Assembly: GCF_000013365.1 (NCBI RefSeq)
Contig: NC_007778.1
Coordinates: 62,001 to 126,000, forward strand
Length of the DNA stretch: 64,000 bases
From: Rhodopseudomonas palustris HaA2
Lineage (GTDB): Bacteria > Pseudomonadota > Alphaproteobacteria > Rhizobiales > Xanthobacteraceae
Direction of reading: 5' to 3'
Shown: in pieces, positions 38,963 through 46,458 of the stretch
How the letters are laid out: the number at the start of each line of letters is the position of its first letter
How positions within the stretch are numbered: the first letter of the stretch is position 1
Notes under the pieces: generated by a model
Seen by the model: the letters and a program-made list of their open reading frames with translations, nothing else
Told to the model about the DNA's origin: nothing
Databases searched by the model: none
Program-made: the position numbers and the translations under genes

Positions 38963-39063
38963 CTCATCCTGAGGAGCGGCCATAGGCCGCGTCTCGAAGG
39001 AGGAAGCGCAGGGCACGTCGTGGTTCGAGACGCCCGCCAGAGGCGGGCTCCTCACCATGAGGG
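38963..39063. repeat. Palindromic repeat, CTCATCCTGAGG type, degenerate copy 3
   Basis: CTCATCCTGAGGAGC faces GGCTCCTCACCATGAGG; inner GCGTCTCGAAGG faces TTCGAGACGC. It diverges from the other family members but keeps the layout. It is located upstream of rlmN, so it may be in the rlmN leader. Confidence 0.75.
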
Positions 39064-39151
39064 ACCAGCGAGATCGCCCGGGCCCGAAAACCAGATTTCA
39101 GATAGGCTTTTTCGGCCGTTCTGCAAAGCCGCTAAACGCGGCAGTCGGGCC

Positions 39152-39736
39152 TCAGCCGCCGCAGCTCTGCGCCACCTTGTCGAGCGCCTGCGCCAGGCCC
39201 TTCAACGAAAACGTGTCGGTGGTCGCGGTTCCCTTGGCGGAAACGCCCTTGACGGTGACCTCCGGCCCCTTGCGCAGCGCCTCGACCAGACGGTCTTCCT
39301 CGGCGGCGTTCTTGATCCAGAGGCCGTCGCCCTGGGTGTACATCGCGAACGACGCTCCGCCGATCTCCATGGTCGATTCCGAGCCGGGTTTCAGCGGATA
39401 ACCGATCATCACCGAAACCTCGTTGATCACCTTTTCGGCCGGCCGGGTCGAGATGAAGGCATAGGCCGGATCGCGCGGCCGGTTCGGCGGGGTGGTCTTG
39501 GACGACGACGGTTTGGCGAGGACGAAGCAGACCCGCTTGCCGTTCGGGGTCGCCATATAGGCGCCCCAACTGCCGAACTGGCCGATCAAAGTCGGCTCGG
39601 CGCTGTTGGACGCCGCGGCGGCCGGCTCCGGCTTGGCGGTCGCGCCCTTCGACGCCGGACGCGCCTGTGCGGCGCTGCCGGCGCTCCACAGCATCGCTCC
39701 CGCCATCGCGGCAATCAGAATTCGCCTCGCACTCAT
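39152..39736 (-). CDS. Invasion-associated locus B (IalB) family protein
   Basis: 194-residue exported protein. The signal peptide is MSARRILIAAMAGAMLWSAG followed by SAAQA. The mature part shows the IalB layout: FGSWGAYMATPNGKRVCFVL, then a block with VINEVSVMIGYPL and a final Cys (VAQSCGG), which may pair with the first Cys. IalB helps erythrocyte invasion in Bartonella; environmental homologues have no known role. ATG 39736 is preferred over 39757 because the signal peptide starts there. It is divergent from the quinone oxidoreductase gene. Confidence 0.85.
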   Translation of the reverse strand: MSARRILIAAMAGAMLWSAGSAAQARPASKGATAKPEPAAAASNSAEPTLIGQFGSWGAYMATPNGKRVCFVLAKPSSSKTTPPNRPRDPAYAFISTRPAEKVINEVSVMIGYPLKPGSESTMEIGGASFAMYTQGDGLWIKNAAEEDRLVEALRKGPEVTVKGVSAKGTATTDTFSLKGLAQALDKVAQSCGG

Positions 39737-40026
39737 GCACACGTCCGTCATGGGCAAGTCTGGTCCCTCATCATTGTGACTGCAACATGGCTTGCGGGAT
39801 CCGCCTGATCACCAGACCCGGAATAGCCGGGATGGTCGATTCGGCAAAGCGGCGAACCGCCGCCGCGCCCATCCGATCGCGCCGCAGGTCGCTGCCGTAC
39901 CGTTCGAATCTCAGGCCCCCACCCAGCGGGGACGTCATTGCGCGCGGCGCGGGCCGAATCCGATTGTCCGTCGCGGCCAAATCCGGCAAGAACGCCCGAC
40001 AACCAGAAACCTCCAAGGGTGGATTC

Positions 40027-41001
40027 ATGAAGGCGATACTCTGCCAGCAATATTGCGGTCCCGACGATCTCGTTCTCACCGAGGTCCCCGATCCGGTCGC
40101 CGGCCCCGGCGAAGCGGTGATCGCGATCAAGGCGGCGGCGCTGAACTTCTTCGACATCCTGATGATTCAGGGCAAGTACCAGATCAAACCGCCGTTTCCG
40201 TTCTCGCCGGGCGCTGAAGTCGCGGGCGTGATCGAGAGCATCGGCGAAGGCGTCACCGATCTGAAAGTCGGCGACCGCGTGGTGGCGTCCTGCGGCCACA
40301 ACGGCGCCCGCGAGAAGATCGCGCTTCCGGCCTCGGCGATCATCAAGATCCCGGACAATCTCGACTACGACCGCGCCGCGGGCATCATCATCATCTACGG
40401 CACGGCGCTGCATGCGCTGGACGATCGCGCCAGCCCGAAGCCGGGCGAAACGCTGGCCGTGCTCGGCGCCGCCGGCGGCACCGGGCTTGCGGCCTGCGAG
40501 CTCGGCAAGCTGATGGGCCTCAAGGTGATCGCCTGCGCCTCGTCGGACGAGAAGCTGGAATTCGCCAAACAGCACGGCGCCGAGCTGACGCTGAACTACG
40601 CCAAGGAAGATCTGAAAGAAGGCCTGAAGAAGCTGACCGGCGGCAAGGGCGTCGACATCATCTTCGATCCGGTCGGCGGCACGTACGCCGAAGCCGCCTT
40701 GCGCTCGATCGCGTGGGAAGGCCGCTTCCTGGTGATCGGCTTCGCCGCGGGCGACATCCCGAAAATGCCGCTCAACCTCGCGCTGCTCAAGGGCTGCGAC
40801 ATCCGCGGCGTGTTCTGGGGCGCCTGGACCAGGATCAACCCGGCCAAGCACCGCGCCAATCTGGAAAAGCTGGTGCAGTGGGCCGCCGAGGGCAAGATCT
40901 CCTCGCATGTCGACCGCACCTTCCCGCTGGCGCAGACCGCCGACGCCCTCAACGTCCTCGGCGGCCGCCAGGCGATGGGCAAGGTGATCCTGCATCCCTG
41001 A
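40027..41001 (+). CDS. NADPH:quinone oxidoreductase (zinc-free MDR family)
   Basis: 324-residue medium-chain dehydrogenase/reductase without zinc. It has the GAEVAGVIESIGEGV motif, VLGAAGGTGLAACELGKL for NADP(H) binding, and DIIFDPVGGTYAEAALRSI. The sequence type fits quinone oxidoreductases and some acryloyl- or crotonyl-CoA-type reductases. ATG 40027 (MKAILCQQYCGPDD) is preferred over the longer frame starting at 39667, which covers the ialB region. It is followed by a repeat. Confidence 0.87.
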   Translation: MKAILCQQYCGPDDLVLTEVPDPVAGPGEAVIAIKAAALNFFDILMIQGKYQIKPPFPFSPGAEVAGVIESIGEGVTDLKVGDRVVASCGHNGAREKIALPASAIIKIPDNLDYDRAAGIIIIYGTALHALDDRASPKPGETLAVLGAAGGTGLAACELGKLMGLKVIACASSDEKLEFAKQHGAELTLNYAKEDLKEGLKKLTGGKGVDIIFDPVGGTYAEAALRSIAWEGRFLVIGFAAGDIPKMPLNLALLKGCDIRGVFWGAWTRINPAKHRANLEKLVQWAAEGKISSHVDRTFPLAQTADALNVLGGRQAMGKVILHP

Positions 41002-41013
41002 GAATGAGAGACT

Positions 41014-41138
41014 GTGTCCCGGACAAGCGGCAGCGCGTCAGCGCTGCGGCGCAGATCCGGGACCCCGATCTGCCACCGAAATAACCGGGGCCCGGATCAG
41101 CAGCGCACCGCTTCGCGGTCCGCTTTGTCCGGGGCATG
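41014..41138. repeat. Palindromic repeat, GTCCCGGACAAG type
   Basis: GTGTCCCGGACAAGCGGCAG and GATCCGGGACCCCGATC are mirrored by CCGGGGCCCGGATCAGCAGC, CGCTTTGTCCGGGGCA. It runs between two convergent genes and overlaps the last codons of the minus-strand FAD oxidoreductase, which stops at 41097. Confidence 0.8.
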
Positions 41139-43265
41139 GGACTTTGGCGTAAGTAAACTGATCGACGCTGTCGCCTCGCTTCCAGCCCGCGCCAGCAATC
41201 CCGGCACCAGCGCTTCGGCGGCATTGGCGCCGGAGATCACCACCGCTTCGACCCCGGCGCCGATATTGCCGCCGCCGGCGATCACCAGATGGCGCAGCGC
41301 GGTTTTCGAGCCTTTGAGCTGTCCCGCGGTCGACATCCCGTAGATCGCGCCGAAGCTCGCCCAGTCGTAGCGCGCATAGGTCACCGGGCTGGCGTCGGTG
41401 CGATACACGATGTGCTGCGACAGCCCGGGGATCGCCGTCTCTGCGGCGGCGATCATGCGGTCGCCGAATTCCTCCTTGCGCCGCAAGTAATCTTCGGAGC
41501 GCCGCCACTCCTTCCAGTCGTTGCCGCCACTCTCCTGCGGAAACCAGCTCTTCGCCTCGTCATGCGGCACCAGCGCGATCAGGGAGAGGATCGCATGTCC
41601 CGGCGGCGCGGCGGTGGGGTCGCATTTCGACATCATCGCGATGCCGAGCGGCATTGGCGCGTGCAGATGCGTCGAGGGACCGAGGTCCGGGACGAAATCG
41701 ACGCCGAGATGCACGCTGAAGCAAGAATTCGCCGGCGCCGCCGCGGCGAGATCGTCGCGAACGCCGCGCGGCAGCGCCGCCGCGGGCACCAGTTCGAGCA
41801 GCGTGCGCTTGAAGTCGGCATTCGACACCACCGCACGGGCGCGCACCCTCTCGCCATCGGCGAGCACCACGCCGGCGGCGCTTCCGTTCTCGACGATGAT
41901 CTGTTTCACGGCGGTCTTCAGCCGCACCTCACCATCGCGCGCTTCGATCGCCTCGACCAGCGCATCGGCGACCACGCCCGAGCCGCCGCGCGGATAATAG
42001 CCGCCGTGGAAGTAGTAGCCGAAGATCGGCACCATCCGGGCGCAGCTCGGCGGCTCGCTGCCGTCGCCGATATAGCCCGCCAGCCCGTCGATCACTGCGA
42101 CCACAGCGGGATCGCGGACATGCGCCGCGACCAGCTCGGCGAACGGCCTGTTCATCCATTTGTAGGCATGCGGATGCGCGCGCGGAAACGCCAGCAATTC
42201 GTCGATCGTCGACGGCGGCCCGGGAACGCCGCCGCGGCTCGCGGCGGTCGAGAACATGTCGTCGAAGATCGCCTTGATCTCCTCGAACAGCGACTTGATC
42301 CCGGCGGCGCTGTCCGGAAACCGCTCGCCGAGCACGCGGACGTAGTCGCGCCAGTCCGGCGGCACGTCGATTGCGCCGCGCGCGGTGTGGAAGCTCTGCG
42401 TCACCCGCTCCCACGTGATGCGGTCGGCGACGCCGAGTCGTAGCAGCAACGTGGCGAACGGCCCGCCCGGCTGCACGCCGGAGAAATCGTGCGGCCCGGC
42501 GTCGAAGCGATACAGCACCGGCTTGTTGAGGTGATGCGCCTTGCGCAGATAGGTATGGCAATAGCCGCCGGCGACGACGTGCTGATCGAACACCTTCACC
42601 TTCAGCCCCGCATCGGCGAGCAGCGCCGCGGCGGTCAGCCCGCCGATGCCGGCGCCGATCACCGCAACGTCGCAATCCGCCGCATTGTCGCGCGCGAAGG
42701 ACGGCGCCGGCCAACGATAGGTTTCGCCCGAAGCGGCCAGCCGCTGCAGAACAAAGCGGATCGCCAGCCTCGGCCCGAAGATCGAGATCAGCGCGCCGCC
42801 GATGACGAGGGCGGCAATCACACCGCCCGGCGCGCCGGCATAGCGGCAGGCGGCGATCGCGGCGAACAGCACCGCCCACAGCGCGGTGATCGCGGCGTTG
42901 ATGACGAAGAACTGCGGCGTGGCGGCATTGTCCGGATAGGCGGCGCGGGCGTAGTCCGAGGTCCACGGCCGGCGCACAACCAGGCTCGCGATGCTGATCG
43001 CGGACAGCCCCGCGAACGAGAGCCACAGCGCGGTCGGCGCCGCGAGATCGGGCACCACGAGCAGCAACCCGCCGAGGCCGAGAAACAGCACCAGCCCGCC
43101 GACTTCAAGCACGAACAATTCGCGCCGCCACGCACGCCAAGCATTGCCGATCAGAGCCAGCACGAGCCCCGCGCCGATTGCCCAGTCGACGTGGCCCATC
43201 GCCAGCAGCGCCCAGAACAGCGCGAACGGCACCAGCACCAGTTTCACGGTCAGGAAGGTCTTCAT
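41097..43265 (-). CDS. Membrane-fused phytoene-desaturase-like FAD oxidoreductase
   Basis: 722 residues. Residues 1-190 hold about six transmembrane helices (KTFLTVKLVLVPFALFWALL onward). From about 205 a CrtI-like flavin domain begins: CDVAVIGAGIGGLTAAALLA (dinucleotide-binding), then VVAGGYCHTY and YRFDAGPHDFSG. GGSGVVADALVEAI and a late VIAGGGNIGAGVEAVVISG complete the pattern seen in CrtI/CarC-type desaturases and saturases. The likely reaction is desaturation or saturation of an isoprenoid or other lipid; the substrate is unknown. ATG 43265 follows GGAGGCC; the longer frame to 43949 is antisense to tetR. The last 12 codons are made of repeat sequence. It is divergent from tetR, with two putative operators between. 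Confidence 0.83.
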   Translation of the reverse strand: MKTFLTVKLVLVPFALFWALLAMGHVDWAIGAGLVLALIGNAWRAWRRELFVLEVGGLVLFLGLGGLLLVVPDLAAPTALWLSFAGLSAISIASLVVRRPWTSDYARAAYPDNAATPQFFVINAAITALWAVLFAAIAACRYAGAPGGVIAALVIGGALISIFGPRLAIRFVLQRLAASGETYRWPAPSFARDNAADCDVAVIGAGIGGLTAAALLADAGLKVKVFDQHVVAGGYCHTYLRKAHHLNKPVLYRFDAGPHDFSGVQPGGPFATLLLRLGVADRITWERVTQSFHTARGAIDVPPDWRDYVRVLGERFPDSAAGIKSLFEEIKAIFDDMFSTAASRGGVPGPPSTIDELLAFPRAHPHAYKWMNRPFAELVAAHVRDPAVVAVIDGLAGYIGDGSEPPSCARMVPIFGYYFHGGYYPRGGSGVVADALVEAIEARDGEVRLKTAVKQIIVENGSAAGVVLADGERVRARAVVSNADFKRTLLELVPAAALPRGVRDDLAAAAPANSCFSVHLGVDFVPDLGPSTHLHAPMPLGIAMMSKCDPTAAPPGHAILSLIALVPHDEAKSWFPQESGGNDWKEWRRSEDYLRRKEEFGDRMIAAAETAIPGLSQHIVYRTDASPVTYARYDWASFGAIYGMSTAGQLKGSKTALRHLVIAGGGNIGAGVEAVVISGANAAEALVPGLLARAGSEATASISLLTPKSHAPDKADREAVRC

Positions 43266-43347
43266 CGCGGCCTCCGGGGTCGAATCATCGCCGGTGGCTG
43301 CGCCGGAGCCATTGAGCGGCCGCAACATTGACGCCGCCGGCGCTTCC

Positions 43348-43395
43348 GGTACCATCGGGTACCAATCCATAGCACATCCGGTACCGATTGGTACC
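43348..43395. promoter_or_regulatory. Two tandem palindromic operators for the divergent TetR regulator
   Basis: Two 16-bp sites of the form GGTACC-N4-GGTACC: GGTACCATCGGGTACC at 43348-43363 and GGTACCGATTGGTACC at 43380-43395. They start 32 bp apart, about three helical turns. They lie between the divergent starts at 43265 and 43431. This is the usual layout for TetR self-regulation; binding itself is inference. Confidence 0.8.
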
Positions 43396-43430
43396 AACAA
43401 TTGCCACCTGCGACGAAGACACCTAACCCG

Positions 43431-44054
43431 ATGAATGAACAGGCTAAAACCAGCGACGACCCGCGCCGCGCCGCGATTTTGCAGGCGGCTTTCGACGTCT
43501 TCGTCGAAAAAGGCTTCGAGGCGGCGACCACCGCCGAGATCGTCCGCCGGGCCAAGACCTCGAAGCGGACGCTGTACGAATTCTTCGCCAGCAAGCAGGA
43601 CATCCTGAGCGCCCTGGTGCGCTACGGCAGCCAGAAGATGCAGCCCTCGCTCGATCTGCCGGCGCCGCAGGATCGCGCGCAGTTCCTCGTCGTGCTCGAG
43701 CAGTTCGGGCAGCGCTTTCTCGGCGAATTGCTGCATCCGGAGCGAACCGCGATGTATCGCCTCGCGATAGCCGAAGCCGGGCGCGGCGGCGGCATGGTGG
43801 CGCGCGAACTCGACGCCAACGGCCGGCAGCCGGTGATGCGGGCGGCGACGCGGTTCTTCGATCAGGCCGCGGCGCGCGGCATCATCCGGGGCGACGACAT
43901 CGCAACGCTGCTCAGCGTGTATTTCTCGGTGCTGATCGGCTTCGCGCAACTGCAGACGCTGCTCGGTGCCGAACCGCCGTTCGACGCCGAGGCGATCGCC
44001 CAGCGGGCCGCGCTGGCGACGCGTGCGACGGAGCGGATGATGCGGCCGGCGTAG
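43431..44054 (+). CDS. TetR-family transcriptional regulator
   Basis: 207 residues. An N-terminal HTH domain at about 12-58 reads AAILQAAFDVFVEKGFEAAT and IVRRAKTSKRTLYEFFASK, typical of TetR. The C-terminal ligand-binding domain includes DRAQFLVVLEQFGQRFLGEL and a late DIATLLSVYFSVLIGFAQLQ, as in the AefR/AcrR-like group. ATG 43431 is chosen; the frame from TTG 43401 adds a short leader without homology. It likely represses the divergent membrane-fused oxidoreductase and itself through the GGTACC operators. Confidence 0.88.
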   Translation: MNEQAKTSDDPRRAAILQAAFDVFVEKGFEAATTAEIVRRAKTSKRTLYEFFASKQDILSALVRYGSQKMQPSLDLPAPQDRAQFLVVLEQFGQRFLGELLHPERTAMYRLAIAEAGRGGGMVARELDANGRQPVMRAATRFFDQAAARGIIRGDDIATLLSVYFSVLIGFAQLQTLLGAEPPFDAEAIAQRAALATRATERMMRPA

Positions 44055-44069
44055 CTGTCGCGCCGCCCG

Positions 44070-44444
44070 TCAGGTCTCGTCTTCGAGCCCGCGCTGCATC
44101 GCCGCCCGCGCCGCTTCGCGGTGCGCGGGGGTGATGTTGCTCGCGACCATGCGCAGCGCGGTGGCGAGAATCGCGGCGTCGTCGGTGAAGCCGAGGATCG
44201 GCAGGATGTCCGGCATGAAGTCGAACGGCAGTACGAAATAGGCGATGGCGCCGAGCAGCGCGACCTGGACATGCCGCGGCGTCTGGCGGTCGAACGCGCA
44301 GTAATAGGCGGCCAGGATATCCTCGGCGAACGGCAGATGCGCCGCGACCCGCTTGATCTTGTGCCAGAACCGGCGGCGCACGCTCTCGGGATCCTGCGCG
44401 AGCTTGTCGGCCGGCTCGAAACCAACGCTGTGTTCGGTGGTCAT
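44070..44444 (-). CDS. DUF1232/YkvA-family membrane protein
   Basis: 124 residues with the DUF1232 core: LPFAEDILAAYYCAFDRQTP, then ALLGAIAYFVLPFDFMPDIL and PILGFTDDAAILATALRMV. The P-x-D-x-x-P-D motif (LPFDFMPDILP) is the family signature. Two membrane-inserted segments are likely. ATG 44444 is preceded by GGAGGAGA. It is convergent with tetR. Function unknown. Confidence 0.88.
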   Translation of the reverse strand: MTTEHSVGFEPADKLAQDPESVRRRFWHKIKRVAAHLPFAEDILAAYYCAFDRQTPRHVQVALLGAIAYFVLPFDFMPDILPILGFTDDAAILATALRMVASNITPAHREAARAAMQRGLEDET

Positions 44445-44531
44445 CGCGTCTCCTCCGCGCGTGCGGAAATGCAATCGTTCTTGCCCTTTCATCTGGTGAT
44501 GAGGACGTCCCGCCGCAACCTGGGCGGAACC

Positions 44532-44837
44532 TCACGCGACGCCGAATTGACCCGCGATCGCATTCATCGCCGCCGCCAGATCGATGTCGCGGCGGGTGAC
44601 GCCACCGGCGTCGTGCGTCGTCAGCACCACCTCGACGGTCTTGTAGACGTTGCGCCATTCCGGGTGATGGTCGGCCTTCTCGGCGACCAGCGCGACGCGG
44701 GTCATGAAGCCGAACGCCTCGTTGAAATCCGTGAACACGAAGCTGCGCGCGATTGCATCGCGGCCCTCGACCTCGCGCCAGCCGGCGATGCTCTGCAATG
44801 CCTGCTGTCGCTCCCTGCCCGTCAGCCGCTCGACCAT
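44532..44837 (-). CDS. Pterin-4a-carbinolamine dehydratase
   Basis: 101 residues. It dehydrates 4a-hydroxytetrahydrobiopterin, recycling the cofactor of aromatic amino-acid hydroxylases. The catalytic HHP motif appears in [20 protein letters not shown], followed by [40 protein letters not shown] is the conserved preceding block. ATG 44837 has GAGGAGA upstream. No phenylalanine hydroxylase is nearby, so the link to PhhA is only by family. Confidence 0.92.
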   Translation of the reverse strand: MVERLTGRERQQALQSIAGWREVEGRDAIARSFVFTDFNEAFGFMTRVALVAEKADHHPEWRNVYKTVEVVLTTHDAGGVTRRDIDLAAAMNAIAGQFGVA

Positions 44838-45003
44838 GCTCGCTCTCCTCACGTCAAATTTATCGCCGGGGCACCGTCTGCGCCAACTCGGCCACAAAGC
44901 GCGGGCCCAATGCGTCGCCAGCGCCGATTCACCATATCGGCGCGGGGCGGCGAAACGAAAGGTCGCACGGCGATGGAACTGCTATGATGGGGCTCTGACC
45001 GGG

Positions 45004-46446
45004 ATGGATTTCAAGCGACTATTCGCCCGGTCGATGGACGAGCCCGAGCCGGTGGACCCTTTGCTGCATATGTCTGCGCGCCCGGTGCGACGCAAGACGA
45101 CGCTGATTTCGCTGGCCGCGATCCTGGCGCTGGTCGGCGCCATCAGTGCTGCGTATTATTTCGCGATGCGGCCGACGACGCTGAAGATCGCCGTCGGTCC
45201 GCAGGCCAGCGACGATCTGCGGCTGATCCAGGCGCTGGCGCAGGCGTTCTCGCGCGAGCGCAACATCGTCCGGATGCGGCCCATCGTCACCGACGGCCCG
45301 GCCGCCAGCGCCGCGGCGCTGAAATCAGACACCACCGATCTTGCGGTGATCCGCGGCGATCTGCCGGTGCCGCGCAACGCCCGCTCGGTCGCGGTGCTGC
45401 ACAAGAACGTCGCCGTGCTGTGGGCGCCCGGCCGGCCCGCGAGCGGCAAACGCAGGAAAGCCGCTGTCGCCGGGGTCACTACCATCACCCAGCTGGTCGG
45501 CAAGCGCGTCGGCGTGATCGGCCGCACCGAAGCCAATGCGGGGCTGCTCGCGGTGATCCTGCGCCAATACGGCATCGACCCCGCCAAGGTCGAGAGCGTG
45601 CAGCTCACCGCGGCCGACGTCGCAGAGGCGGTGCGGACCGGCAAGGCCGACGCGTTTCTCGCGGCCGGACCGCTCAACAGCAAGGTGATCGGCGAGGCTT
45701 TGGCGGCCACTGCGAGTTCCGGCCGGGAGCCGGTGTTCCTCGGCATCGATTCGTCCGAAGCGCTGGCCGCCAACCATCCGTCGTATGAATCGGCGTCGAT
45801 CCCCGCCGGCGCCTTCGGCGGCGCCCCGGCGCGGCCGGGCGACGACGTCAAGACCATCAGCTTCTCGCATTACATCGTGGCGCGCGACGGCGTCTCCGAC
45901 GCCACCATCGCGAGTTTCACCCAACAATTGTTCACGGCGCGCCAGACCGTGATGACGGAGAATCCGCTGGCCGCGAAGATCGAGACGCCCGACACCGACA
46001 AGGACGCGGTGATCCCGGTGCAGGCGGGTGCCGCTGCCTATGTCGACGGCGAGCAGCGCAGCTTTCTCGACCGCTACAGTGACCTGATCTGGTTTTCGCT
46101 GATGGGGCTGTCGGCGACCGGCTCGCTCGGCGCCTGGTTCGCGAGCTATCTGCGGAAAGACGAACGCAACACCAACGCCTCGCAGCGCGACCGGCTGCTC
46201 GACATGCTGGCGGCGGCGCGGCGCTGCGACGCGCAGGACGAACTCGACGCGATGCAGACCGAGGCCGATGCGATCCTGCGCGACGCGCTGAACTGCTACG
46301 AGAACGGCGCGATCGACAGCGCGGCGCTGACCGCCTTCAGCATCGCGCTGGAGCAGTTCCACAACGCCGTGGTCGATCGCAAGATGCTGCTGGCGGCGAT
46401 CCCGCCGGCGCCACCGATCCGCCCGGCGCGGCCGCAGGTGGTGTGA
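45004..46446 (+). CDS. TAXI-like TRAP substrate-binding protein with membrane anchors
   Basis: 480 residues. An N-terminal transmembrane segment (LISLAAILALVGAISAAYYF) precedes a TAXI-type solute-binding domain: TLKIAVGPQASDDLRLIQAL, TDLAVIRGDLPVP, VGVIGRTEANAGLLAVIL and GKADAFLAAGPLNSKVIG. A second hydrophobic segment (IWFSLMGLSATGSLGAWF, about 345-362) is followed by a cytoplasmic helical tail (residues 370-460). This tail makes it unlike classical soluble TRAP-TAXI proteins. ATG 45004 is chosen over earlier in-frame codons that lie in antisense of the pterin dehydratase gene. No TRAP permease is adjacent. Confidence 0.8.
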   Translation: MDFKRLFARSMDEPEPVDPLLHMSARPVRRKTTLISLAAILALVGAISAAYYFAMRPTTLKIAVGPQASDDLRLIQALAQAFSRERNIVRMRPIVTDGPAASAAALKSDTTDLAVIRGDLPVPRNARSVAVLHKNVAVLWAPGRPASGKRRKAAVAGVTTITQLVGKRVGVIGRTEANAGLLAVILRQYGIDPAKVESVQLTAADVAEAVRTGKADAFLAAGPLNSKVIGEALAATASSGREPVFLGIDSSEALAANHPSYESASIPAGAFGGAPARPGDDVKTISFSHYIVARDGVSDATIASFTQQLFTARQTVMTENPLAAKIETPDTDKDAVIPVQAGAAAYVDGEQRSFLDRYSDLIWFSLMGLSATGSLGAWFASYLRKDERNTNASQRDRLLDMLAAARRCDAQDELDAMQTEADAILRDALNCYENGAIDSAALTAFSIALEQFHNAVVDRKMLLAAIPPAPPIRPARPQVV

Positions 46447-46458
46447 GCCCCGCCGTGA

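Noticed and set aside
43265-43949. N-terminal extension of the flavoenzyme up to 950 residues
   Set aside because: The extra part is antisense to tetR and its operators; GGAGGCC before ATG 43265 gives a better start.
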